DNA from: Microseira wollei NIES-4236
GTDB taxonomy: Bacteria > Cyanobacteriota > Cyanobacteriia > Cyanobacteriales > Aerosakkonemataceae
DNA length: 48,502 nt
Direction: 5' to 3'
Assembly (NCBI RefSeq): GCF_020521235.1
Contig: NZ_BLAY01000066.1
Location: forward strand, 1-48,502
The notes beneath the pieces were generated by a model that did not search any database, was not told the origin of the DNA, and saw nothing but the letters and a program-made list of their open reading frames with translations. The position numbers were made by a program, and so were the translations under genes. Shown piece after piece: positions 16,296 to 24,778 of the stretch (position 1 is the stretch's first letter; every line of letters begins with the position of its first letter).

Positions 16296-16978
16296 TTGTC
16301 CCAAAGCTGGCGTAACCCAGTTGGCAACAAGCTTCTAGCTGCTCTGTCTAGGGAGGAATACTCACGCCTCCTACCACAGATGCAGGCGATTCCTTTGCCT
16401 TTGAAGCAGCGGATCTACGAAGTCAACGAACCGATTGAGCATGTCTATTTTCCCAACAGCGGCGTTATTTCTTTTCTTGGCGTTTTGGGAAATGGCGGCA
16501 CAGTTGAAGTCGCTTCAGTGGGGAATGAAGGAATGATTGGCACTCCTATATTACTGGGAACCGACCGAATTCCGGCTGAAACAATGGTGCAGGTTGCTGG
16601 CGATAGCTGGCGAATGAAAGTGGATGTATTCAAAAGGGAAGTTCCCCCAGGTAGTCCATTTCACAATTTGCTGCTGCGCTACGTACAAGCGCTGATGAAC
16701 CAGCTGATACTTACGGTTATCTGCAACACCCTGCACCCAGTGGAAGCGCGATGCTGCCGTTGGTTGTTGCAGGTGCAAGATAGAGTAGGTTTAGACGAGT
16801 TTATTCTGACTCAGGAGTTTCTCTCCCAAATGCTGGGAGTGCGCCGTGCTAGTGTCAGGCAGGATTAATCGACTACCATCGCGGCAAAATAATAATTCTT
16901 GACCGAAAAGGTTTAGAAGCTGGAGCTTGTGAATGTTATCGGGTTGTCAAACAAGAATACGAGCGTTTATTGAGTTGA
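16296..16978 (+). pseudogene. Crp/Fnr-family regulator with a frameshifting deletion in the DNA-binding domain
   Basis: The sensor domain is complete (YEVNEPIEHVYFPNSGVISF, GNEGMIGTPILLG) and the HTH begins (EFILTQEFLSQMLGVRRASV). At 16850-16863 the frame breaks and stops (VRQD). The remainder is present in another frame: QAGLIDYHRGKIIILDRKGL, then EAGACECYRVVKQEYERLLS to 16978. Homologs have about eight more residues between SV and QAGLIDY, so roughly 25 bases were lost, perhaps between short CAG repeats. The effector domain lacks a cAMP-type phosphate-binding arginine, as in other cyanobacterial members. TTG at 16296 is the likely start. Confidence 0.85.
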
Positions 16979-17044
16979 TTTGGTAATTGGTAATTGGTAA
17001 TTGGTAATATCATGTCCGCTAGCTTCTGTTGTGTATATTTTTAA

Positions 17045-17175
17045 TACTGTAGGGGCGGGTTTAACGAGAGATTTTTGCTAACAGCGCCAAGGATAAATAA
17101 ACCCGCCCCGGCTTACGCTGCCGATGCCACCGGAGCTCATATAATTGGCTGTAGGGGCGGGTTTAACAAAATATT
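17045..17175. repeat. GTAGGGGCGGGTTTAAC repeats
   Basis: GTAGGGGCGGGTTTAAC occurs at 17050 and 17151, with the complement TAAACCCGCCCC between them. This and the neighbouring GGTAATT heptamers (16979-17010) and a TAATATCATGTCC element end (17006) fill the stretch after the Crp-family remnant. Confidence 0.6.
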
Positions 17176-17248
17176 TCTTGATTTCAAAAAAATGTTTGGT
17201 AAAACCATACCATACTTTTTTGTGAAAAAAAAATAAAATTGGTATAAT

Positions 17249-17393
17249 ATGATGTCCGGTCTATTACCCATAATTAGCAGCCGGGACACGGCATTATTAA
17301 CGTTATCTGTTTGTCCGAGATATCTCTGATGCCGTGTCCCTACGCAACGACTCTTTGAGGTTTTTTTATTATGGGCAATTCAACGGACATCAT
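17249..17393. mobile_element. GGACATGATAT-type miniature element, 145 bp
   Basis: Ends ATGATGTCC and GGACATCAT are flanked on both sides by ATAAT. The inside carries GGGACACGGCAT / ATGCCGTGTCCC arms. The same 145-bp element, inverted, is inserted in the DUF433 gene at 29902-30046. Confidence 0.85.
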
Positions 17394-17496
17394 ATAATTC
17401 CGAGGCCAACGTAATTAATGGCTAATCTCAGGAAAAATGCTAGATTAACCATCGCTTCATTAGCAATTAGCAATTAGCAATTAGCAATTAGCACTC

Positions 17497-18063
17497 CTAA
17501 AATTTCAGCAGTTGCTTCAGCGTAATTCCCAGCAAATCCGGGCGATGGTTGAGCTTTTCCCCTAAGTTATAAATCACTTTTTCCAAAAGATAGACATCCA
17601 GCAGCAGATGCAATTCCTCGGTTGTTTTTGGTAAGAAATTATCCCCGCTTGCTACTTTTAGATACCCTTTGAGGAAAGCTGCACTAACCCAGTAAACCCA
17701 AAACTGATTCCCAGCTTCCATTAAGGGCAGATCTTTAGACTGGATCGTGCCGCTTTCGACTTCATTAGCAAAGGCAATGCTAGCAGCATCGTTGAAAGAT
17801 TGCAGCATTCCCGCTACATCGCGCAGAGGCGATCGCTTCATTCTTCTTTCGCTTAACCGACGAGTTGGTTTCCCTTCAAAATCAATAATCATAAAGTCTT
17901 TCCCCGTATAAAGAACTTGCCCCAAATGGTAATCGCCGTGATAGCGGGTACGCATGGCGGTAATTTTTTGCTTCAAAACTAACCGGAAGCGTCCGAAAAA
18001 TTCTTCTTGGCGGTTAAGGACAGCTTTCGCCAACGGTTGAATATCCGGGGTATGTCTTTGCAT
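17497..18063 (-). pseudogene. C-terminal fragment of a maltokinase (trehalose synthase/maltokinase type)
   Basis: A 188-residue frame holding the end of a maltokinase domain: TRYHGDYHLGQVLYTGKDFM with the kinase HGDxHxGQ motif, then IIDFEGKPTRRLSERRMKRS carrying the metal-binding DFEG. Maltokinase makes maltose 1-phosphate for GlgE-type alpha-glucan synthesis and is often fused to trehalose synthase. The N-lobe and any TreS part are absent: before residue 1 lies only a hairpin region. An ATG is present (MQRHTPDIQPLAKAVLN), but a kinase without its N-lobe should be inactive. It faces away from malQ. Confidence 0.8.
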
Positions 18064-18094
18064 TTTTACTCTGAATTATTGAGAATATGAAAAT

Positions 18095-18129
18095 GAACCG
18101 CCATAGACGCTGCGCGTCTATGGCGGTTC
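18095..18129. repeat. perfect 16-bp-stem hairpin
   Basis: GAACCGCCATAGACGC pairs perfectly with its complement at 18114-18129 around TGC. It lies between the maltokinase fragment and malQ and looks like a dispersed repeat; AATAAAAAAT follows. Confidence 0.6.
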
Positions 18130-18286
18130 AATAAAAAATAGGCATTCTTGTCACTCACAAGCTAAGTTACCTAATTTACTCGCCAGAGTCTTCTATCTAA
18201 AGTCAGATTAAAATCTATCTGAAGTCGAATTGAATAATATTCGTGTTATAGTTAAGATTACAGGTTGATCGCAACAAAAAAACAAC

Positions 18287-19801
18287 ATGGATTTTCAACG
18301 CGCCAGTGGAATTCTGTTACAACCGACAAGTTTACCGAGCCGATTTGGAATTGGCGATTTAGGCAAATCTGCTTACGAGTTTGTAGATTTTTTAGAAAAA
18401 AGCGGTCAAAAGTTGTGGCAAATTCTGCCTTTGGGGCCTACCGGATACTCACATTCCCCCTATACGATGAATTTTAGCGCTTTTGCGGGTAATCACTTGC
18501 TGATTAGTCTCGATTTATTAGCCGAAGAAGGGTTATTAAGTCGAGATGAGTTAATACCGATAAAAGCAGATTTAGCTCCAAATAAAGTCAATTTTGATGC
18601 AGTTGTTCCGCACAAAATACAATTACTAAAATTAGCCTATAAGAGTTTTCACGCCTCGCTAACTAACAAACAAAAAGCCGCGTTTGAAGAATTTTGTCAA
18701 GCGCAAGCTTATTGGCTGGAAGATTATGCTTTATTTATGGCATTATTAGCAGCGAATGAGGGGAAAAGTTGGAATAATTGGGAACGCGCGATCGCTCTCC
18801 GGGAACCCGACGCCATCAAAGCTCAATCCAAAGCTTTAAAAGACAGCATTGCCTTCCACAAATTCTTACAATTTAAGTTTTTCGCTCAGTGGTCAAAGCT
18901 ACGGGAATACGCCAAGGAAAAAGGGATAAAAATTATCGGCGATATCTCGATTTATGTTTGTCACAACAGCGCCGATGTTTGGGCAAATCGGGATATATTT
19001 AAACTCGATACAGAAACTTTTGACCCCGCATTTATCGCCGGAGTTCCCCCAGATTACTTTAGCGAAACCGGACAATTGTGGGGCAATCCGGTTTATAATT
19101 GGGAACAATTGGAAAAAACTAATTTTGCTTGGTGGATCGATCGGTTTAAAGCGACGCTGCAATATGTAGATTTGGTTCGCGTCGATCATTTTCGCGGATT
19201 TGAAGCATACTGGCAAGTACCTGCTGGGGAAGAAAATGCTATAAATGGCGAATGGTTAAAAGCGCCTGGTGCAGAGTTATTTGAAACCCTGCGTAGCGCG
19301 TTGGGAGAGATGCCGCCAATTTTGGCAGAGGATTTGGGAATTATTACTAAAGAAGTGGAAGAATTGCGCGATCGCTTCAATTTTCCCGGTATGCGAATCT
19401 TGATGTTTGCGTTCAGCGAAGACCCCACCAATACCCACTTACCGCATAACTACGTCCCCAACAGTGTAGTTTACAGCGGCACTCACGACAACGATACCGC
19501 CATCGGTTGGTGGGGGAAAGCTAGTGACAAAGAAAAGCAATTTTTGGCGCAATATTTGGGTTATTCTTCCCCTGACGATATCCAAGAGATCAATTGGGTT
19601 CTCATCCGCACCGCTTTAGCGTCAGTTGCCAAATTAGCGATTATCCCGCTGCAAGATATTTTAGGTTTGGATAATCGCGCCCGAATGAACGATCCGAGTA
19701 AAATTCCCGGTAACTGGCGCTGGCGTTATGAAAGTTCCGATTTGCTTACCGAAGAATTGAGCGAAAGGCTGTTAGAATTAACCCAAATTTACAACCGTTA
19801 G
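18287..19801 (+). CDS. malQ: 4-alpha-glucanotransferase (amylomaltase)
   Basis: A 504-residue GH77 enzyme that disproportionates alpha-1,4-glucans and helps recycle malto-oligosaccharides from glycogen. The N-terminus RASGILLQPTSLPSRFGIGD is the family signature; the nucleophile aspartate lies in VDLVRVDHFRGFEAYW, the acid/base glutamate in PPILAEDLGIITKEVEEL, and the stabilising aspartate in YSGTHDNDTAIGWW. Length is normal for bacterial MalQ. It starts at ATG 18287. The maltokinase fragment next to it would once have made a small alpha-glucan gene group. Confidence 0.97.
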   Translation: MDFQRASGILLQPTSLPSRFGIGDLGKSAYEFVDFLEKSGQKLWQILPLGPTGYSHSPYTMNFSAFAGNHLLISLDLLAEEGLLSRDELIPIKADLAPNKVNFDAVVPHKIQLLKLAYKSFHASLTNKQKAAFEEFCQAQAYWLEDYALFMALLAANEGKSWNNWERAIALREPDAIKAQSKALKDSIAFHKFLQFKFFAQWSKLREYAKEKGIKIIGDISIYVCHNSADVWANRDIFKLDTETFDPAFIAGVPPDYFSETGQLWGNPVYNWEQLEKTNFAWWIDRFKATLQYVDLVRVDHFRGFEAYWQVPAGEENAINGEWLKAPGAELFETLRSALGEMPPILAEDLGIITKEVEELRDRFNFPGMRILMFAFSEDPTNTHLPHNYVPNSVVYSGTHDNDTAIGWWGKASDKEKQFLAQYLGYSSPDDIQEINWVLIRTALASVAKLAIIPLQDILGLDNRARMNDPSKIPGNWRWRYESSDLLTEELSERLLELTQIYNR

Positions 19802-19806
19802 GTTAT

Positions 19807-19932
19807 ATCATGTCCTTAAGCAAAGGTTGTGTAACTGCTAATAGCTAATGGTTAATGGCTGCTCTCAGGTAAATGACAAGCTTGCAATTAGCAATTAGCC
19901 ATCGATACACTACCGATACCAGCGGACATGAT
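19807..19932. mobile_element. GGACATGATAT-type miniature element with heptamer repeats
   Basis: ATCATGTCC (19807) and GGACATGAT (ending 19932) bound 126 bp that contain TAATGGC/TAGCCAT heptamers. The right flank ATTAT and left flank GTTAT suggest a 4-base AT-rich duplication. It begins 5 bases after malQ. Confidence 0.65.
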
Positions 19933-19967
19933 ATTATAGCGGATTGCAGCCGTATGAAATACGGCTT

Positions 19968-20007
19968 GTTTGTGTAGCGGCAGCATTAATGCTGCCGCTA
20001 CACAAAC
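19968..20007. repeat. perfect 40-bp palindrome
   Basis: GTTTGTGTAGCGGCAGCATT is followed directly by its reverse complement, with no loop. The GTTTGTGTAGC arm matches the interiors of the elements at 20681 and 31627. Such a palindrome could extrude as a cruciform. Confidence 0.85.
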
Positions 20008-20177
20008 TCAGCCATAAGGCTTTTTTCAAAAGAGGATTAACCGCTGGTGTGATTAATCCTAAAATGTGCCGCTACACAAACTCAGCCATAAGGCTTTTTT
20101 CAAAAGAGGATTAACCGCTGGTGTGATTAATCCTAAAATGTGCCGCTACACAAACTTGCGCCATAAGGCTTTTTTCA
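19994..20177. repeat. 74-bp tandem repeat, 2.5 copies
   Basis: Copies begin at 19994, 20068 and 20142 with GCCGCTACACAAAC and period 74; each carries GCCATAAGGCTTTTTTCA. The first copy overlaps the right arm of the 40-bp palindrome. No coding function is seen. Confidence 0.85.
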
Positions 20178-20198
20178 CTCGCTGGCAATCCGCTGTAT

Positions 20199-21892
20199 TT
20201 ACCAAGAATGTAAAGCTCGCAATTGAGGAGTTTTTTTCAACTGATGAGCTTGCATTCGGGTTAAAACATCATCCAAAATCGTTACGGCAAGGGGAATAAA
20301 CGGCCCTTTATTTAACATCACGCACTCTGCCCTTTCAGCCATTGCTGCATCGGTGATTTCGGCACGGGAAGGAATGCCTTTAGAGACTAGATTTTCTAAT
20401 ACCTGAGTCGCCCAAATGACGGGTACGTGGGCAGCTTCGCACAGCCACAAAATTTCTTCCTGCATTTCTGCAAGGCGTTGGTAGCCAATTTCTACGGCTA
20501 AATCGCCCCTAGCAATCATGACGCCAAAAGGTTGTTTTCCCGCCGCACGCACAATCAATTCTGGCAGGTTGCGAACAGCTTCGGGCGTTTCAATTTTGGC
20601 GACAATTGCTATTTGCCGAGATGGATGATTTAGCAAGCGAACTTGCAATTCCTGCTGCAACATTTCCAGATCGGCAGCAGGGGAGCATGTCAGGTTTGTA
20701 AATTTACGCCGACACCCTAAAGGGTGCGGCTATACAAACGAAGCCCGCCTTCGCGGGCTAAAGCTTTTAAAGCCTGCCTTCGCAGGCTTTGTTTGTGTAG
20801 CGACACCCTTTAGGGTGTCGGCTACAAAGTTGACATGCTCCCGGCAGCAGTTTGGACAAAGGAATAGCCGACAATATCTGCATGGGTAGCAATAAAGTCT
20901 AAATCCTGTAAATCCTTTTGGGTTAGAGGACTTAAGTTTAGGACAGTATCTGGAAAGTTGATTCCTTTATCGGCGCGAAGTTTCTCTCCCTGCGGTCTGG
21001 CATGGGTAATTGTTAGCAGAACCCCTTCAGAATTGATAGATTCAACGCCAGCACCGATGCGACCATCATCGATCCATACTGTTGCCCCAACTTGCAATTG
21101 ATCGAGGACTTGTGGAATGGTACAACTCGCTTGGAAACAGGTAGGATTGGCAGTTGGGGGCGAGGTGCGCGTTATTAGCAAATAATCCCCAACAAACAAA
21201 CGTTGCTTGTTAGAGTCGGGGGCGAATATTTGCTCAATTCGGGGTTTGGGGCCGCCCAGATCCATTAAAATTTTGCAATGATGCCCAGTTTCCATTTCTG
21301 CTTGACGCAAGTTGGCGATCATAGCTGCCCAAATATCGGCGCTATCGTGGGCGCAATTAATTCGCACGCAGTCGCATCCCCGCCGCAGCAAATCGCGCAC
21401 AAATTCGCCATCGTTGGCAGCTGCCGTCGGCAGGGTAACCATAATTCTGACGCGGCGGTGCCGTCGCGTTTCGCCAAACACATCTTCGGTGTGCTGTTGC
21501 AGCAAGCGATCGCCTGCAAAAAATGCTCCCAAACGTGGATGCGGCGGCAACTTCGCCGGATCTTCCCCACAAATTGCCCCTAAAGTGGCAATGACAGCAT
21601 CTAAATTCGGCAAAACTCGCGCTTCAATCCGCCCCAGAGAAGATAACCCCCAAGGCATCAAAGCAGTTTGCAAAGTACGCAAGTCGTGTCGGCGCAACGC
21701 TAGGTAGTAAGCTAGATTGAGGGCGCTGCTTTTGAAAACCGGGCGGTGAATCAGCGATCGCCACTGACTAAATATTTCTTGACCTTCCCGCATCACCGAC
21801 TGTCGCAGTTTTTGCAAAGCTATCAGTAAAGTTTGAGGATTTGATAATTTTTCTAGTGCTAAATCTTCCTTGGGTGAAATAACGTTCGTCAT
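20199..21892 (-). pseudogene. pyk: pyruvate kinase, interrupted by a miniature element
   Basis: The N-terminal part (21892 to 20851) has an N-terminal extension, then the barrel: RIMVTLPTAAANDGEFVRDL, RINCAHDSADIW, KILMDLGGPKPRIEQ, and KGINFPDTVLNLSPLTQKDL, ending GYSFVQTAA. The rest (from DLEMLQQELQVRLLNHPSRQ to 20199) gives IVAKIETPEAVRNL, MIARGDLAVEIGYQRLAEMQ, and VPVIWATQVLENLVSKGIPSR. Excising 20681-20841 plus one 9-bp flank joins them in frame. The C-terminal allosteric domain is absent, as in the atypical cyanobacterial paralog. A cell would normally have another pyk, so loss may be tolerated. Confidence 0.9.
20681..20842. mobile_element. GGGAGCATGTCA-type miniature element in pyruvate kinase
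   Basis: Terminal repeats GGGAGCATGTCA and its complement bound about 162 bp; CGGCAGCAG (20672-20680 and 20842-20850) is a direct 8-9-bp target duplication. The inside is a nested palindrome: CCGACACCC arms, TTTGTTTGTGTAGC, AGCCCGCCTTCGCGGGCT and AAAGCCTGCCTTCGCAGGCT. It has no coding capacity and must depend on a DDE-type transposase elsewhere. Confidence 0.92.
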
Positions 21893-21945
21893 AAAAAAGC
21901 CTCTTTTGGGAATACATTCACACGACTTACGCCAAACCTCTATCC

Positions 21946-22021
21946 GTAGGGTGCGTTAGCGATAGCGCAACGCACCATCCCTAAATGTAGGGTGCGTTAG
22001 CGATAGCGCAACGCACCATCC
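21946..22021. repeat. two tandem GTAGGGTGCGTTAGCG hairpins
   Basis: Two 35-base copies (21946-21980 and 21987-22021) fold GGTGCGTT/AACGCACC around AGCGATAGCGC. They lie in the short gap between the two minus-strand genes and could terminate the oxidoreductase transcript. Confidence 0.75.
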
Positions 22022-22025
22022 TAAT

Positions 22026-23117
22026 TCAACCATCGTTACAAGTGAGAATTAACTTGCCACTCACCGCCGATTTTTCCAGTAAAAGATGGGCGCGGGCAAC
22101 TTCTGCTAATGGCAAGCGTTCCGCGATAATCGGATTAATTTGCTTTTGTGCCAACAGATTTAACAGTTTTGTCAAATCCTCCCTAAACCAATTCGGATGC
22201 TGCTTTTTCAGTGCTTCAATGTTGTACCAAACCGCCTGACGATTATCTGGAATTATCTGCAACAGCGGCAACAATGCAAAAGTCGATGCCGCAATTAAAA
22301 ATCTGCCTTGCTTAACCGCAAGTGCAGCAGAAACACCGTAACTAATTAACCTTCCACCCCGGCGCAGGGTTTTGTAAGAATTCAGCAAGTGACCGCCACC
22401 AATCGGATCGAAAACAACATCAACCCCGTCGCTGGTGAGGGTGCGAATTGTTTGGACAAAATCCTCATTTTTATAATCAATCGGAATTCCGCCCAAGCTG
22501 GATACGAGTTCGTGTTTGGGTTGAGAAGCTGTACCATACATTTCGAGTCCCGCCAGCTTACCCAGTTGCAAAAGTGCCGTCCCCACACCACCCGCCGCAC
22601 CGTGAATTAAAATGCGTTGATTAGACCTCTCCAAAAACTCTTGTGGGGTAGGCATCCTGCCTGCCAAAGAGATTCTTTGTTGGAGAGGTCTACTAGACTT
22701 GACTGCCGCGATGCGATGCAACATTTGATAAGCGGTAACGTAGTGCAAAGGCAAGCAAACCGCTGCCACTGCATCCACACTTTCAGGTACTTGAATTAAC
22801 TCGGTTGCAGCGATGCAGATAAACTCGCTATAACCACCCACAATTGTTAGTGCAACTACTCGCTGTCCAAGTTGCAAATTGGATACTCCGTCCCCTAGCT
22901 TGTCTACAATGCCGACAATTTCATAACCAGGAGAAAACGGCGGTTTGGGTACGCCTGGATATAACCCCTCGCGAATTAAGATATCTGTAAAAGAGGCAAC
23001 CGTCGCCAAAATTTTTACGCGTACTTCGCCGGAACCTGGTTCTGGAACTTCATTTTCAACTAATTGTAAAACTTCAGTTCCGCCATGATGGTTGATGATA
23101 ACCTGCTTGTACTCCAT
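22026..23117 (-). CDS. zinc-independent medium-chain quinone oxidoreductase, with an in-frame repeat insertion
   Basis: A 363-residue MDR-family protein. The N-terminal GroES-like domain shows PEPGSGEVRVKILATVASFT and PFSPGYEIVGIVDKLGDGVS; the Rossmann domain has the NADPH site ILIHGAAGGVGTALLQLG. No catalytic zinc ligands are evident, in line with quinone reductase/enoyl reductase relatives. Between AYQMLHRIAAVKSS and NQRILIHGAAG a 23-residue stretch (RPLQQRISLAGRMPTPQEFL) is absent from homologs and is encoded by the 69-bp element at 22622-22692. It sits in the linker before the cofactor domain, so the enzyme may still work. Substrate unknown. Confidence 0.88.
   Translation of the reverse strand: MEYKQVIINHHGGTEVLQLVENEVPEPGSGEVRVKILATVASFTDILIREGLYPGVPKPPFSPGYEIVGIVDKLGDGVSNLQLGQRVVALTIVGGYSEFICIAATELIQVPESVDAVAAVCLPLHYVTAYQMLHRIAAVKSSRPLQQRISLAGRMPTPQEFLERSNQRILIHGAAGGVGTALLQLGKLAGLEMYGTASQPKHELVSSLGGIPIDYKNEDFVQTIRTLTSDGVDVVFDPIGGGHLLNSYKTLRRGGRLISYGVSAALAVKQGRFLIAASTFALLPLLQIIPDNRQAVWYNIEALKKQHPNWFREDLTKLLNLLAQKQINPIIAERLPLAEVARAHLLLEKSAVSGKLILTCNDG
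22622..22692. mobile_element. TAGACCTCTCCAA miniature element, in frame in the oxidoreductase gene
   Basis: TAGACCTCTCCAA and TTGGAGAGGTCTA are perfect 13-bp terminal arms; the inside is TGTGGGGTAGGCATCCTGCC. With a TA duplication the net insertion is 69 bp (23 codons), so the host frame stays open. Confidence 0.85.
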
Positions 23118-23300
23118 ACTAAAGTTACTCCATCACAATCCAACCCTAATTGCGGTATCAAATTTTATAATTACCGCTAATTTCTTGGCTATGCTCCCAA
23201 TTCTCCTGTCTTGGTTATAAGAAAAAATCTTGAGGAAATTGTGAGGAAACTATTGGTTTATTGTAATCTGGAATACATCAGCGATCGCTTACCGATATAA

Positions 23301-23909
23301 ATGATGCAACTGAGTGGTAAAATTAAAAAACGGCTGAAGCTTATGTTTCTTGGCGTTGCGTCTGCGCTCCTAGTTGGAATTGGCTACATTTCCGTAAGCA
23401 TTTATATCTATGGTACCCAGCAGAACGAGATTAAAGCCGATGCAGCAATTGTACTCGGAGCAGCAGTTTGGGGAAACCAACCCTCTCCCGTTTTTAGAGA
23501 AAGAATTAACCACGCCATTCAACTATATAAAACAGGGAAAGTTCAGAGGATAATTTTTACAGGCGGGGTTGGCAATAGCAACGAAACCGCTGAGGCAATT
23601 GTTGCCAAAAATTATGCGTTCGCTCAAAAAATACCCGCCACCAATATTTTGATTGAAACTTCATCTAGAACTACGCATCAAAACCTAAAAAATGCTAAAA
23701 TAGTAGCAAACAATCGCCGATTAACCAAGTTTCTGATTGTCAGCGATCCTTTGCATATGAAGCGATCTGTATTAATGGCAAGAGACTTGGGTTTAAATGC
23801 ATATCCATCCCCAACGCCGACTACTCGATATCGCAGTTTGAACGGTCAGCTTGGGTTTCTCGCCAGAGAGACGTATTTTTATATTGTTTACCTGATTTGG
23901 GGAATTTAA
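23301..23909 (+). CDS. DUF218 (YdcF/SanA/ElyC-like) membrane-anchored protein
   Basis: A 202-residue protein with one N-terminal membrane helix (LKLMFLGVASALLVGIGYIS) and a DUF218 domain: DAAIVLGAAVWGNQPSPVFR ERINHAIQLYKTGK, IIFTGGVGNSNETAEAIVAK, LIETSSRTTHQNLKNAKIV and IVSDPLHMKRSVLMARDLGL. Family members such as SanA and ElyC affect envelope or peptidoglycan maturation; the reaction here is not known. Two ATGs (23301, 23304) are possible. It is divergent from the oxidoreductase gene. Confidence 0.9.
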   Translation: MMQLSGKIKKRLKLMFLGVASALLVGIGYISVSIYIYGTQQNEIKADAAIVLGAAVWGNQPSPVFRERINHAIQLYKTGKVQRIIFTGGVGNSNETAEAIVAKNYAFAQKIPATNILIETSSRTTHQNLKNAKIVANNRRLTKFLIVSDPLHMKRSVLMARDLGLNAYPSPTPTTRYRSLNGQLGFLARETYFYIVYLIWGI

Positions 23910-23942
23910 GTTTTGAGGATGCGACCTTTGCGAGCGCTCGGT

Positions 23943-24509
23943 TTAGGTTAGCAGTGCTACATTCTCATACAGTGCCGCGATCGCTTGACCAAAATTAATG
24001 CTATCAAACCTCACTTCTTCGCCGTCCCGATATACAAATGGCACCCATTCTCCTTCAGAATTGCGATAAAAACGTTCTACCGTTCTCTGATATTGATTAA
24101 CAAGGACATATTCTTGCAAAGTTTCTAGAGTCTTGTAGTCGGCAAATTTATCTCCTCGATCGAAGGCTTCCGTCTGGCGGGATAGCACTTCAATAATTAG
24201 CCTGGGATAGCGAATAAAACTTTCCGATGATGTTCTGTCCCGTTCATCGCAAGTCACAGCAACATCAGCATAGTAAAAAGTGTTCGCAGCTTCAATTCTG
24301 ACCTTCATATCAGTTGAGTAAACGATACAGCCAGTCGCTCTCAGGTGGTTATTCAGCAGGGTGACCAAATTTCCCGTAATGATGACATGAGCTTTACTTG
24401 CTCCTGCCATTGCATAAATATGGCCTTGAATATATTCATGCTTAATTGTGCTAATTTCCTCAAGCTCTAAATACTCTTCTGGCGAAAAGTAAGGATAGCT
24501 TTTACTCAC
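23943..24509 (-). CDS. Uma2 family (DUF820) putative PD-(D/E)XK nuclease
   Basis: A 188-residue Uma2 protein, a family greatly expanded in cyanobacteria. Signs are YFSPEEYLELEEISTIKHEY, the GHIYAMAGASKAHVIITGNL block, the acidic YYADVAVTCDERD, and the RLIIEVLSRQTEAFDRGDKF motif with E and D/R/K of the nuclease core. Function in vivo is undefined; a nuclease fold is established, and many copies are thought to be mobile or remnant. It is intact, with a start at ATG 24509. Confidence 0.92.
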   Translation of the reverse strand: MSKSYPYFSPEEYLELEEISTIKHEYIQGHIYAMAGASKAHVIITGNLVTLLNNHLRATGCIVYSTDMKVRIEAANTFYYADVAVTCDERDRTSSESFIRYPRLIIEVLSRQTEAFDRGDKFADYKTLETLQEYVLVNQYQRTVERFYRNSEGEWVPFVYRDGEEVRFDSINFGQAIAALYENVALLT

Positions 24510-24705
24510 GATCGTTGTACTAGCTCCTTATTTTTATACCGACATTCAAGAAGGCGATCGCTTACTCTTTCAGCTTCCTCTGCTGCTGGGTTTCATCGTT
24601 TTCATAAACCAAACCATTAAATCCCCTGGCTGAGAGCAAAGCGCCTCATATGGATTCCGGTTGTATCGGAATTACAGCTGTTTTCAATGGGGTGCAACAC
24701 AGTTA

Positions 24706-24769
24706 TTGTAGGGGCACGGCACCAATAAGCTTTGCTGGTAACGAGAAGGTTTTTTGCCGTTCCCTACAA
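24706..24769. repeat. TTGTAGGG inverted repeat after tnpB
   Basis: TTGTAGGGGCACGGC (24706-24720) is mirrored by GCCGTTCCCTACAA (24756-24769), just after the tnpB stop. GGGTGCAACACA to its left also occurs at 41289 and 48397. Confidence 0.6.
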
Positions 24770-24778
24770 CCAATTTAA

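Noticed and set aside
20066-20299. 77-codon plus-strand frame over the tandem repeat
   Set aside because: Its first half is the 74-bp repeat and its second half is antisense to pyruvate kinase.
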